A DNA stretch of 64,000 nucleotides, taken from NCBI RefSeq assembly GCF_900156745.1, contig NZ_LT707065.1:3596001-3660000 (forward strand), read 5' to 3'. Source of the DNA: Achromobacter sp. MFA1 R4 (GTDB lineage: Bacteria; Pseudomonadota; Gammaproteobacteria; Burkholderiales; Burkholderiaceae_B). Shown one piece after another: positions 37,552 to 46,107 of the stretch. The position numbers and the translations under genes were made by a program. Under the pieces are notes generated by a model. The model saw only the letters and a program-made list of their open reading frames with translations, did not search any database and was not told the DNA's origin. How positions within the stretch are numbered: the first letter of the stretch is position 1; every line of letters begins with the position of its first letter.

Positions 37552-40167
37552 TCAGTGTTGTTGGATCCAGCGGCGGACCAGGTCGATGGTCGGGCCGGAG
37601 AAGGCTTCGTCGGATTGCAGCAGGACGAAATCCCCGGACGCGATGCCGTCCAGTACGCCGCCGATGGCCGTGCCGTGGTCGGGCTCTTCCTGGATGTCCT
37701 TGACGCGGCAGCCTTGCGCCAGGCCCTGGCGCAGCAGCGCGCGCGCCTCGCCCGCGGGGCGCTTGCTGCGCACGGTCGCGTCGTCATAGAGGACCACGCG
37801 GTCGAAGGCGTCTCCCAGCAGCTTGCCTTGTTCGATCAGGTCCGCGTCGCGGCGGTCGGCGCCGGCCGAGTAGACCGCGGTGCGCGTCTGGGACGAGAAC
37901 TGATCGATGGCCGTAATCAGCGGGCGCAGCGCCGAAGCGTTGTGCGCGTCGTCCACCACGACGGTGGCGTCGTTGCGTTCGAACAGCGTGAACTGCCACG
38001 GGGCATCCGCCTGGTCGATGTCGAAGGTCTCGATGCCGGCGCGGATCAGTTCCACCGGGATGTCCAGCGCCCAGGCCGAGCCCACGGCCGCCAGCACGTT
38101 CTCGACCTGGAAGGCCACGCGTCCGCCATGCGTCAGCGGGATGGCGGCCACGTCGGCCAGCCGTTCTTCGTGCGCGCCGCGCGCCAGCATGATGCTGCCG
38201 TCGCGCACGAACACGGCGCGGCCATCCTGCGCCAGGTGTTGCGCGATGGCGGGCAGGGCGGGGTCGATGCCGAAGAAGATGACGGCGCCGTCGCAGAGCT
38301 CGGCCATCTCGACCACGCGCGGATCCCGCGCATTGAGGACGGCCACGCCGTCCGGCAGGACCACGTCCACCTGCGTGCGGAACACGTTGAACAGGCGGTC
38401 CGTCTCGTTGATGTCGAAATCGCCCAGATGGTCGCCGTCGTCGATGTTGGTGACCACGCCGACCTGGCAGCGGTCGTAGGCCAGGCCCTGGCCGAGGATC
38501 ACGCCGCTGTCGTTCTCGATGACGGCGGCGTCCACGTTGCGGTTCATGAGCAGGCGCGAGCCCGAGGCGAAGTCGGCGCGATCGCCCTTTTGCACGAGAC
38601 GGCGGTCCAGGTAGAGGCCTTCGCTGCACGCCAGGCCGGTGCGCTTGCCCGACAGGTGCAGCAGGCGCGCCACCAGGCGGGCGACGACGGTCTTGCCGTT
38701 GGTGCCCGTCACCCCCACGATGGGAATGCGGCCCGCGTCGCCGTCCGGGAACAGGTGGTCGACGATGGCGCGGCCCACGGGCCGCGGCGCGCCGTCGGCC
38801 GGCTTCAGGTGCATCAGCAGTCCGGGCCCGGCGTTGACTTCGACGATGGCGCCGCGCTGTTCGTCCAGCGGGCGCGAGATGTCCTCGGCCACCAGGTCCA
38901 CGCCGGCAATGTCCAGGCCGACGATGCGCGCGGCCAGGGTCACGGTGGCCGCCACGCTGGGATGCACGCGGTCGGTGACGTCGAACGCAACGTTGCCGCT
39001 GCGCTGGACCAGCACGCGCTGGCCTTCGGGCGGAATGCTGTCTTCCGTCAGGCCCTGGCGCGCGATCTCCAGCCGGGCGGCGGAGTCCAGGCGCACGAAA
39101 TTGAGCGGGTGGTTTTCGGTGCGGCCGCGGCGCGGGTCGGTGTTGATCTGGCTGTCGATGAGCTCGGTGATGGTGGACGTGCCGTCGCCCGTCACCCAGG
39201 CCGGCTCGCCGGCGGCGGCGGCGACCATGCGGTCGCCCACCACCAGCAGGCGGTGTTCGTTGCCCAGCACGAAGCGTTCGACGATGACGCCGCTGCCTTC
39301 GTCCACGGCGACGCGGTAGGCGGAGACCACTTCTTCGCGCGTCGTCAGGTTGGTGAAGACGCCGCGGCCATGGTTGCCGTCGTAGGGCTTGACCACCACG
39401 GGCAGGCCGATGTCCTCGGCGGCATCCCAGGCGTCTTCCTCGCTTTTGACCAGGCGCCCTTCGGGCACCGGCACGCCGCAGGTGGACAGCAGCTCCTTGG
39501 TCAGGTCCTTGTCGCGCGAAATGCCTTCGGCGATGGCGCTCGTGCGGTCGGTCTCGGCCGTCCAGATACGGCGCTGCGCGGCGCCGTAGCCGAACTGGAC
39601 GAGGTTGCCCTCGAAAAGGCGGATGTAGGGGATGTCCCGGTCGTCGGCCGCGTCCACGATGCAGGCGGTGCTGGGACCGAGGCAGTGGCGGTCGATCAGG
39701 CTGCGCAGCTTGGCGATGGTGGCGGGCACGTCGAACGGCCGGTCTTCGATGGCGGCCATGACCAGATCGCGCGCTTCGTTCAGGGCGGTGCGGGTGACCT
39801 GTTCCTGCCAGGCGCGCACGACGACCTTGTAGACCCCGCGTTGCGAGGTTTCACGCGCCTTGCCGAACCCGCCGCGCAAGCCGGCCAGGTTCTGCAGTTC
39901 AAGCGTCACATGCTCAAGAATGTGGCCGGGCCAGGTGCCTTCCTTCAGGCGGGCCAGAAAGCCGCCGCGCACCCCGGGGCTGCACCGGTGCTCGATCAGG
40001 GTCGGCAGCCATTCGGTCAGCCGTTCATAGAATCCGGGAATCGTGTTGGAGGGGTAGTCCTCCAGCTCGCCGATATCCACCCATGCTTCAAGGACCGGGC
40101 GATACGTCCAAATGTTCGGGCCGCGCAAAGCCACGACATCGATAAATTCAATGTCTTTCTTTTTCAT
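37552..40167 (-). CDS. cphA: Cyanophycin synthetase paralogue (first of the tandem pair)
   Basis: An 871-aa CphA-family enzyme. The N-terminus reads VVALRGPNIWTYRP. An intact H82-I-L-E85-H86 motif (GHILEHVTLELQNLAG) marks a potentially active N-terminal hydrolase site. The ATP-grasp domain has VVKPYDGNHGRGVFTN. The Mur-ligase P-loop is TGTNGKTVV, with the ligase motif changed to DDAHNASAL where the neighbour has DYGHNPDAI. A SAGADRRDAD run is kept. Both catalytic domains therefore look present but the second differs from canonical. Tandem cphA genes are common in beta-proteobacteria, and the division of labour is unsettled. It is divergent from the associated ABC transporter. Confidence 0.92.
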   Translation of the reverse strand: MKKKDIEFIDVVALRGPNIWTYRPVLEAWVDIGELEDYPSNTIPGFYERLTEWLPTLIEHRCSPGVRGGFLARLKEGTWPGHILEHVTLELQNLAGLRGGFGKARETSQRGVYKVVVRAWQEQVTRTALNEARDLVMAAIEDRPFDVPATIAKLRSLIDRHCLGPSTACIVDAADDRDIPYIRLFEGNLVQFGYGAAQRRIWTAETDRTSAIAEGISRDKDLTKELLSTCGVPVPEGRLVKSEEDAWDAAEDIGLPVVVKPYDGNHGRGVFTNLTTREEVVSAYRVAVDEGSGVIVERFVLGNEHRLLVVGDRMVAAAAGEPAWVTGDGTSTITELIDSQINTDPRRGRTENHPLNFVRLDSAARLEIARQGLTEDSIPPEGQRVLVQRSGNVAFDVTDRVHPSVAATVTLAARIVGLDIAGVDLVAEDISRPLDEQRGAIVEVNAGPGLLMHLKPADGAPRPVGRAIVDHLFPDGDAGRIPIVGVTGTNGKTVVARLVARLLHLSGKRTGLACSEGLYLDRRLVQKGDRADFASGSRLLMNRNVDAAVIENDSGVILGQGLAYDRCQVGVVTNIDDGDHLGDFDINETDRLFNVFRTQVDVVLPDGVAVLNARDPRVVEMAELCDGAVIFFGIDPALPAIAQHLAQDGRAVFVRDGSIMLARGAHEERLADVAAIPLTHGGRVAFQVENVLAAVGSAWALDIPVELIRAGIETFDIDQADAPWQFTLFERNDATVVVDDAHNASALRPLITAIDQFSSQTRTAVYSAGADRRDADLIEQGKLLGDAFDRVVLYDDATVRSKRPAGEARALLRQGLAQGCRVKDIQEEPDHGTAIGGVLDGIASGDFVLLQSDEAFSGPTIDLVRRWIQQH

Positions 40168-40427
40168 GTTTTAATTTGCTCGAGAAGCAGGTTGGCACGC
40201 GCGGACGCCCCTGTGCTAGACCGCGAGTTTATTGGGGTTGCGCCTTAAGAATAATGCCAACGAGTCGGGGGATCCCAGATATTCCTAATTAGAAAAATCG
40301 GCTGCTACTATACGACGCCTTCAAGGCGTGAACTCGTTGTGTTGTAAGGAAGGGACACGTTTGCCGCCACTGGCGTCGAACCGGTTGCCGCCTAGTAGGG
40401 CAGAGTCCTGGCCCGGTATGCGTTCCA
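40168..40427. promoter_or_regulatory. Divergent promoter region of the cyanophycin locus
   Basis: A 260-bp region between the cphA pair and the ABC transporter. It is AT-rich at 40280-40315 with a plausible rightward -10 TACTAT (40306-40311) or TATACG (40309-40314). I did not find a clear operator. Confidence 0.5.
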
Positions 40428-42713
40428 ATGAAAAAACCAAACCTGCTTTCCGGCCTTGCCGACGCATTTCCTGCCCGCTGGCGGGATGAGATCCGCACCG
40501 AACTGGCGGATGACGAAACCCTACTGGCCTGGGTCGAGATAGACCTCGATCAGCGGCTGAAATTCCATCCCGGCCTGGTCGCCGTGACCGATAAACGGCT
40601 GATCGCGCGCCTTCCCGACAATTCCGGTTGGGAATCCTGGCCATATGGCCCCCAATTAAAGCTATCCCTCAGCGACCATGCCGGCGCCGCCGTGCTGGAG
40701 CTGCACGACGACGCCGGGCGCCTTGCCGCCTGGCGTTTTACGTTGGCGTGCAACCCGGCCGCGCTGCGCCTGCTGGCCCAGTTCGAAACGCAGCAGTCCA
40801 TCCGGCTTTCCGGCAAACCGCCCGAAGAGCTGTCGGAACGCACCTGCACCATCTGCAATAACGTCATCCCGGCGGGCGAGGAAGAATGCCCGACATGCAA
40901 CCAGGAACAGGCCGCGCCGTCGACCACCTGGGCGCTGCTGCGGCTGTGGCGGTTTGCGCGGCCCTACCGCGGCCCGCTGTTCGCCGGCTTTCTGTTGACG
41001 CTGCTGGGCACCGCCGCCACCCTGGTGCCGCCGTACCTGACGATGCCGTTGATGGACGATGTGCTGATTCCGTTCCAGAACGGCGCGCCCATCGATTACG
41101 GCCTGGTTCGGCTGTATCTGGGCGGCCTGCTGGGGTCGGCCATCCTGGCGTGGGGGTTGGGCTGGGCGCGGACCTACATCCTGGCCTGGGTCAGCGAACG
41201 CATCGGCGCCGATCTGCGCACGACCACCTATGCGCACCTGCAGCAACTCTCGCTTGAGTATTTCGGCGGCAAGCGCACCGGCGACCTGATTTCGCGCATC
41301 GGCAGCGAAACCGACCGCATCTGTGTGTTCCTGTCGCTGCACCTGCTGGACTTCGCCACCGACATCCTCATGATCGCCATGACGGCGGTCATCCTGATCA
41401 GCATCAATCCCTGGCTTGCGCTGGTCACGCTGGTGCCGCTGCCCTTCATCATCTGGATGATCCATGCGGTGCGCGACCGCCTGCGGCATGGCTTCGAAAA
41501 GGTCGACCGCATCTGGTCCGAGATCACCAACGTGCTGGCCGACACCATTCCCGGCATCCGCGTGGTCAAGGCGTTCGCCCAGGAAAAGCGCGAGGTCGCG
41601 CGGTTCCGCGAAGCCAACAACCGCAACCTGGAAGTCAACGACCGCGTCAACACCACCTGGTCGCTGTTCTCGCCGACCGTCACCTTGCTGACCGAGGTGG
41701 GCCTGCTGGTGGTGTGGATCTTCGGTATCTGGCAGGTGTCGCAGCGGCAGATCACGGTGGGTGTGCTGGCGGCGTTCCTGGCGTATATCGGCCGCTTCTA
41801 CATGCGCCTGGATTCCATGAGCCGCATCGTGTCGGTCACGCAGAAGGCCGCGGCGGGCGCCAAGCGCATCTTCGACATCCTGGACCACGTGTCCAGCGTG
41901 CCCGAACCGTTGAATCCGGCCAAGCTGCCGCACATCAATGGCCGCATCGAACTGCGCGACGTGGGGTTCCGCTATGGCAACCGCCAGGTCATCCGTGGCC
42001 TGAACCTGACCATCGCGCCCGGCGAGATGATCGGCCTGGTGGGGCACAGCGGATCCGGCAAGAGCACGCTGATCAACCTGATCTGCCGGTTCTACGATGT
42101 GTCCGAAGGCGCGGTCCTGGTCGATGGCGCCGACATCCGTTCGGTGCGGGTGGCGGACTACCGGCAAAACATCGGCCTGGTGCTGCAGGAGCCGTTTCTG
42201 TTTTTCGGCACCATCGCCGAGAACATCGCCTACGGCCGGCCCGACGCGACGCGCGACGAGATCGTGGCCGCGGCCCGCGCCGCGCATGCGCACGAGTTCA
42301 TCCTGCGCCTGCCGCATGGCTATGACTCGCTGGTGGGCGAGCGCGGCCAGGCCTTGTCCGGCGGCGAGCGCCAGCGCATCTCGATCGCGCGCGCGCTGCT
42401 GATCGACCCGCGCATCCTGATCCTGGACGAAGCGACGTCGTCGGTGGACACCACGACCGAAAAGGAAATCCAGAAGGCCCTGGACAACCTGGTGCGCGGC
42501 CGCACCACGATTGCCATCGCGCATCGACTGAGCACCCTGCGCAAGGCCGACCGGCTGGTGGTCCTGGATCGCGGCCAGATCGTCGAGCAGGGGCCGCACG
42601 AAGCATTGATGGCCCGCGAGGGCGCCTACTATCGCCTGTACCAGGCGCAGGCGCGCCAGGCCGAAGCCGACGCGCAGGCGTCGGGCAGCGAAGACATGGC
42701 CGCGGTGGCCTGA
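40428..42713 (+). CDS. Cyanophycin-associated ABC transporter (fused TMD-NBD exporter with zinc-ribbon)
   Basis: A 761-aa half-exporter with an unusual N-terminus. Residues 1-130 look like a small beta domain (DETLLAWVEIDLDQRLKF, VAVTDKRLIARLP). A four-cysteine ribbon C140-x2-C143 and C154-x2-C157 follows (CTICNNVIPAGEEECPTC), then six transmembrane helices (about 180-480) and an ATPase domain with Walker A GHSGSGKST (539-547), signature LSGGERQR and Walker B LILDEATSSVD. Genes of this type are consistently found with cphA and DUF1854. The substrate is unknown, possibly a cyanophycin dipeptide or precursor. A direct role is inference from context. Confidence 0.88.
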   Translation: MKKPNLLSGLADAFPARWRDEIRTELADDETLLAWVEIDLDQRLKFHPGLVAVTDKRLIARLPDNSGWESWPYGPQLKLSLSDHAGAAVLELHDDAGRLAAWRFTLACNPAALRLLAQFETQQSIRLSGKPPEELSERTCTICNNVIPAGEEECPTCNQEQAAPSTTWALLRLWRFARPYRGPLFAGFLLTLLGTAATLVPPYLTMPLMDDVLIPFQNGAPIDYGLVRLYLGGLLGSAILAWGLGWARTYILAWVSERIGADLRTTTYAHLQQLSLEYFGGKRTGDLISRIGSETDRICVFLSLHLLDFATDILMIAMTAVILISINPWLALVTLVPLPFIIWMIHAVRDRLRHGFEKVDRIWSEITNVLADTIPGIRVVKAFAQEKREVARFREANNRNLEVNDRVNTTWSLFSPTVTLLTEVGLLVVWIFGIWQVSQRQITVGVLAAFLAYIGRFYMRLDSMSRIVSVTQKAAAGAKRIFDILDHVSSVPEPLNPAKLPHINGRIELRDVGFRYGNRQVIRGLNLTIAPGEMIGLVGHSGSGKSTLINLICRFYDVSEGAVLVDGADIRSVRVADYRQNIGLVLQEPFLFFGTIAENIAYGRPDATRDEIVAAARAAHAHEFILRLPHGYDSLVGERGQALSGGERQRISIARALLIDPRILILDEATSSVDTTTEKEIQKALDNLVRGRTTIAIAHRLSTLRKADRLVVLDRGQIVEQGPHEALMAREGAYYRLYQAQARQAEADAQASGSEDMAAVA

Positions 42714-42740
42714 CGCCCGGACGCCCAGACGGAACCCATC

Positions 42741-43211
42741 ATGACCTTGCCGTTCTTTCAATTGCGCCGCAATGCCTTCGGGCGCCTGGAATTCCAGTCC
42801 GCCGACGGCGAATCGCACGAAGGCGTCATTCCGGTGCGCGCCTTTCCCATCAGCGAAGCGGGCCGCGGCCTGTCGCTGGTGACCAGCGACGGGCACGAGC
42901 TGCTCTGGATCGAACACCTGTCCGACGTGCCGGCCGAACCGCGCGCCCTGATCGAAGAAGAACTCGCGAGCCGCGAATTCATGCCCGAGATCCGCAAGCT
43001 GTCCAGCGTCTCGACCTACGCCACGCCCAGCGTCTGGAAGGTCGAGACCGACCGCGGCCCGACGTCATTCACGCTGCGCGGCGAAGAAGACATCCGCCGC
43101 CTGTCGGCGCAGACCTTGCTCATCGCCGACAATCACGGCATCTTCTATCTGGTGCGCGACATCCAGGCGCTGGACAAGCACAGCCGCAAGCTGCTGGACC
43201 GCTTCCTCTGA
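42741..43211 (+). CDS. Cyanophycin-associated DUF1854 protein
   Basis: A 156-aa DUF1854 protein. It starts LPFFQLRRNAFGRLEF and has FPISEAGRGLSLVTSDGHEL, VWKVETDRGPTSFTLRGEED and the C-terminal DNHGIFYLVRDIQALDKHSR. There is no signal or membrane segment. The family nearly always follows the cphA-linked ABC transporter, as here (27 bp gap). It may be an accessory or regulatory subunit. The biochemical function is unknown. A weak hairpin at 43234-43263 ends the unit. Confidence 0.85.
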   Translation: MTLPFFQLRRNAFGRLEFQSADGESHEGVIPVRAFPISEAGRGLSLVTSDGHELLWIEHLSDVPAEPRALIEEELASREFMPEIRKLSSVSTYATPSVWKVETDRGPTSFTLRGEEDIRRLSAQTLLIADNHGIFYLVRDIQALDKHSRKLLDRFL

Positions 43212-43233
43212 AGCGGTTGCGGCGGCTGCGGCG

Positions 43234-43263
43234 TCTGCGGTGTCAGACACCCAGTGCCGCAGA
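43234..43263. terminator. Weak stem-loop between convergent DUF1854 and GNAT-like genes
   Basis: TCTGCGG (43234-43240) pairs with CCGCAGA (43257-43263). The loop includes TGTCAGACA, which can pair internally. No T-run is present. Confidence 0.4.
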
Positions 43264-43266
43264 CAC

Positions 43267-44397
43267 CTACGAAGCGCCCTTGAACGGCGTATGCGATTCC
43301 AGTTCGCCCAGGTAGTCCGTCACGGCGGCGGTTTCCTCGTCCAGGAAATTCTGGATCGCTTCGGCGAATCCGGGGTGGGCCACCCAATGCGCCGACCACG
43401 TCGGCGTGGGCAGCAGGCCGCGCGCCATCTTGTGCTCGCCCTGCGCGCCGCCCTCAAAGCGCGCGATGCCGTGCGCGATGCAATAGGCGATGGCCTGCAT
43501 GTAGCAGGTCTCGAAATGCAGGCCCGGCACATACTCCGTCGCGCCCCAATAGCGGCCATATAGCGCATCGCCGCCGGCCAGGTTGAGCGCGGCCGCCACC
43601 GGCTCGCCATCGCGTTCGGCCAGGATCAGCACGAAGGCCTCGGGCTGGTCGCGGTGCGCGCGCTCGAAGAACGCGCGGCTCAGGTAGGGCGGGTTGCCGT
43701 GGTCGAAGTAGGTGCGGCAATAACAGTCGTAGAAGAACGCCAGCTCCTGCGCGCCGATCTCGCCGCCGCGCAGCCAGCGGAACGCAAGGCCGGCCGCGGC
43801 GACCTTCTTGCGGTCCTGGCGGATCTTCTTGCGCTTGTCGTGGCTCATGGCGGCCAGGAATGCGTCGAAATCCGCGTAGCCGGCGTTGGTCCAGTGGAAC
43901 TGCACGCTCTCGCGGATCATGAAGCCAGCCTCCCGCAGCACGCGCACGTCCGCGTCGTCGGGAAAAAGCAGATGCAGGGACGACACGTTGATCTCTTGCG
44001 CAAACGCCACCAGCCCGCGCACCAGGGCGTCGCGGTCTTCGTCGTTGGCCGCCAGCAGCCGGGGGCCCGTGACCGGCGTGAACGGGATGGCCGACAGCAG
44101 CTTGGGGTAGTAGCGCATGCCGTGCCGCTGGAAGGCGTCGGCCCACGCATAATCAAAGACGTATTCGCCGCGCGAGTGCGATTTCAGGTACAGGGGCGCC
44201 GCGGCCGCGAGCGCATCGCCGCGCCACAGCGCCAGAAAGTGGGGCGCCCAGCCGGTGCGCGGCGAAGCGCAGCCCGTCTCGTGCAGGGCGAGCAGGAAGG
44301 CGTGGCGCAGAAAGGGCTGGTCGCCCGCGAGCGCGTCCCATTGCCGGGCGTCGATGCGGGACAGATCGGTTTCTAGGGTCAGGCGCAGGGAATCCAT
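43267..44397 (-). CDS. FemAB/GNAT-like acyltransferase (PF04339-type)
   Basis: A 376-aa protein of the FemAB-like peptidogalycan-biosynthesis/GNAT group. Characteristic runs are GWAPHFLALWRGDALAAAAP, SRGEYVFDYAWADAFQRHG, FTPVTGPRLL, SHDKRKKIRQDRKKVAAAG, and ALYGRYWGATEYVPGLHFE near the C-terminus. Members are thought to transfer an aminoacyl or acyl group, but none close to this has a proven reaction. The ATG at 44397 is the first codon before the conserved start. The longer frame upstream is repeat-derived shadow. It is divergent from DUF455, with a 12-bp tandem repeat between them. Confidence 0.82.
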   Translation of the reverse strand: MDSLRLTLETDLSRIDARQWDALAGDQPFLRHAFLLALHETGCASPRTGWAPHFLALWRGDALAAAAPLYLKSHSRGEYVFDYAWADAFQRHGMRYYPKLLSAIPFTPVTGPRLLAANDEDRDALVRGLVAFAQEINVSSLHLLFPDDADVRVLREAGFMIRESVQFHWTNAGYADFDAFLAAMSHDKRKKIRQDRKKVAAAGLAFRWLRGGEIGAQELAFFYDCYCRTYFDHGNPPYLSRAFFERAHRDQPEAFVLILAERDGEPVAAALNLAGGDALYGRYWGATEYVPGLHFETCYMQAIAYCIAHGIARFEGGAQGEHKMARGLLPTPTWSAHWVAHPGFAEAIQNFLDEETAAVTDYLGELESHTPFKGAS

Positions 44398-44451
44398 CCG
44401 CGAATGATAAAGTCTTCGGGTGCGCCTGGTGTCCGGACCATGGCGCTGGAA

Positions 44452-44523
44452 GGGATTTGAAGCGGGCTTTGAAGCAGGATTTGAAGCAGTATTTGATGCA
44501 GGAATACAAGCAGGATTCGAAGC
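44452..44523 (+). repeat. Six-copy 12-bp tandem repeat before the DUF455 gene
   Basis: Six consecutive 12-mers on the theme AGGATTTGAAGC: 44452, 44464, 44476, 44488, 44500 and 44512. Copies differ at 1-4 positions. Because 12 is a multiple of three, all three forward frames stay open. One reads LKQD-like units from TTG 44457 into the DUF455 frame. Confidence 0.85.
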
Positions 44524-44552
44524 GGCCGCGCGCGGCCCGGGACGACGGCAAC

Positions 44553-45377
44553 ATGAACACCAGCAGGACAGCCCCGATGGCACAGGGGGACGAGGCGCTC
44601 GGCATGCGTGCGCAGGCGCTGGCGGCGCTGGCCGCCACGGCATGGCCCGACAAGCTGGCGCGGGTGCGCGCCATTGCGGACGACGCCAGGCTGGATTGCG
44701 AGCGGGTCTTCGCGCCTGTTGCCGGATTGCCCGGCCGTCCGGCGCGGCCTGCGCTGGTCGCGCCCGCCGAGGTCAGCCAGCGCTCCATGGCCACGCAGGA
44801 GGGCAGGGCGGCGCTGCTGCACGCCCTGGCCCACATCGAGTTCAACGCGGTGAACCTCGCGCTCGACATCATGTGGCGCTTTGCCGGCATGCCCGAGGCT
44901 TTCTACCGGGACTGGCTGCGCGTTGCGCGCGAAGAGGCGCTGCACTTCGACCTGCTGCGCCAGCGCCTGGACGCCCTGGGCTATGCCTACGGCGATTTTC
45001 CCGCGCACAACGGGCTGTGGGAAATGGCCGAGAGAACCCGCGACGACCTGCTCGCCCGGCTGGCGCTGGTGCCGCGCACGCTGGAGGCGCGCGGACTGGA
45101 CGCCTCGCCCATGATCCGCAACAAGCTGGCCGGCGCGGGCGACGCGCAAAGCGCGGCCATCGTCGACATCATCCTGCGCGACGAAATCGGCCACGTCGCC
45201 ATCGGCAACCACTGGTACAAGCAGCAGTGCGCGCTGGCGGGCAAGGAACCGGTGGCCTGCTATGCCGAACTGGCCAGACAATATGACGCGCCGCGTCTGC
45301 GCGGCCCCTTCAACCTGGAGGCGCGGCGCGCCGCCGGCTTCGACGACGACGAGCTTGCCGCGCTGCAAGCCGGCTGA
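44553..45377 (+). CDS. Ferritin-like DUF455 protein
   Basis: A four-helix-bundle protein of the ferritin-like DUF455 family, 274 aa from ATG 44553. Metal-ligand motifs are visible as HIEFNAVNLALD, AREEALHFDLLRQRL and RDEIGHVAIGNHWY, which together give the Glu/ExxH sets of a di-iron centre. The function is unknown. Relatives resemble MiaE-type di-iron oxygenases. The start is uncertain. The frame continues upstream through the 12-bp repeat to TTG 44457, which sits near a GGAAGG site, so a longer form with an LKQD-repeat N-terminus is possible. MOSC follows after 13 bp. Confidence 0.8.
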   Translation: MNTSRTAPMAQGDEALGMRAQALAALAATAWPDKLARVRAIADDARLDCERVFAPVAGLPGRPARPALVAPAEVSQRSMATQEGRAALLHALAHIEFNAVNLALDIMWRFAGMPEAFYRDWLRVAREEALHFDLLRQRLDALGYAYGDFPAHNGLWEMAERTRDDLLARLALVPRTLEARGLDASPMIRNKLAGAGDAQSAAIVDIILRDEIGHVAIGNHWYKQQCALAGKEPVACYAELARQYDAPRLRGPFNLEARRAAGFDDDELAALQAG

Positions 45378-45390
45378 GGAAGGCATCCAG

Positions 45391-46107
45391 ATGGACATCA
45401 CGATCGACGCGCTGCTGACGGGCACGGTCCGCCCGCTGGGCGATTCGGGGCGCGACAGCGGCATCGACAAACATCCCGTGGCCGAGCGGCGGTGGCTGGG
45501 GCCCGAAGGGCTGGACGGGGACGCGCAGGCCGACCGGCGCTTTCACGGCGGCCCGGAAAAGGCGCTGCATCATTACGCGCGCGAGCACTATCCGGCCTGG
45601 CTTGCGGCGCTGGGCGACCGCGCGGTGCTGCGCGCGCCCGGGGCCTTCGGCGAGAACCTGTCGACGACCGGCATGACGGAACGCGACGTGTGCGTGGGCG
45701 ACATCTACCGCGCGGGCGCCGCGCTGATCCAAGTGTCGCAGGCGCGCCAGCCGTGCTGGAAGCTGGATCACCGGTTCCAGCACAAGGGCATGGCGGCGCA
45801 GGTGCAGGCCGGCGGCATGACCGGCTGGTACTACCGCGTGCTGCAGGCCGGCTGGCTCGCGCCCGGCGACACGCTGTCGCTGCAGGAGCGGCCGCATCCG
45901 CAATGGACGCTGGCGCGCGTGCAGGACATCCTGAACCGCCGCGTGCTCGATCCGGATGTGCTGCGCGCGCTGGCGGCGCTGCCCGAACTGTCGCCCAACT
46001 GGCGCACGCTGTTTGAAAAGCGCGCGCACGCCGGCGAAGTCGAAGACTGGACGCGGCGCCTGCAAGGCGACGCCGCGATCGCATCTCCCAAGGAATCCCA
46101 AGCATGA
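45391..46107 (+). CDS. MOSC-domain protein (YiiM-like)
   Basis: A 238-aa MOSC protein of the YiiM type. The MOSC core (about 15-165) includes GPEGLDGDAQADRRFHGGPE, YAREHYPAW, GAFGENLSTTGM and the conserved cysteine in QARQPCWKL. A C-terminal alpha domain (about 190-238) follows. YiiM reduces N-hydroxylated bases with a molybdenum cofactor and partners CysJ or similar. The start ATG 45391 has GAGGAAGG upstream. Its stop overlaps the MltB-type gene (ATGA). Confidence 0.9.
   Translation: MDITIDALLTGTVRPLGDSGRDSGIDKHPVAERRWLGPEGLDGDAQADRRFHGGPEKALHHYAREHYPAWLAALGDRAVLRAPGAFGENLSTTGMTERDVCVGDIYRAGAALIQVSQARQPCWKLDHRFQHKGMAAQVQAGGMTGWYYRVLQAGWLAPGDTLSLQERPHPQWTLARVQDILNRRVLDPDVLRALAALPELSPNWRTLFEKRAHAGEVEDWTRRLQGDAAIASPKESQA

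Noticed and set aside
34946-40248. Long plus-strand open frames opposite the two cphA genes
   Set aside because: The translations are His/Arg/Val-rich with no family features. The minus-strand frames carry complete ATP-grasp and Mur-ligase motifs.
44452-44523. CRISPR-like array
   Set aside because: The units are contiguous 12-mers with no spacers. It is a simple tandem repeat.
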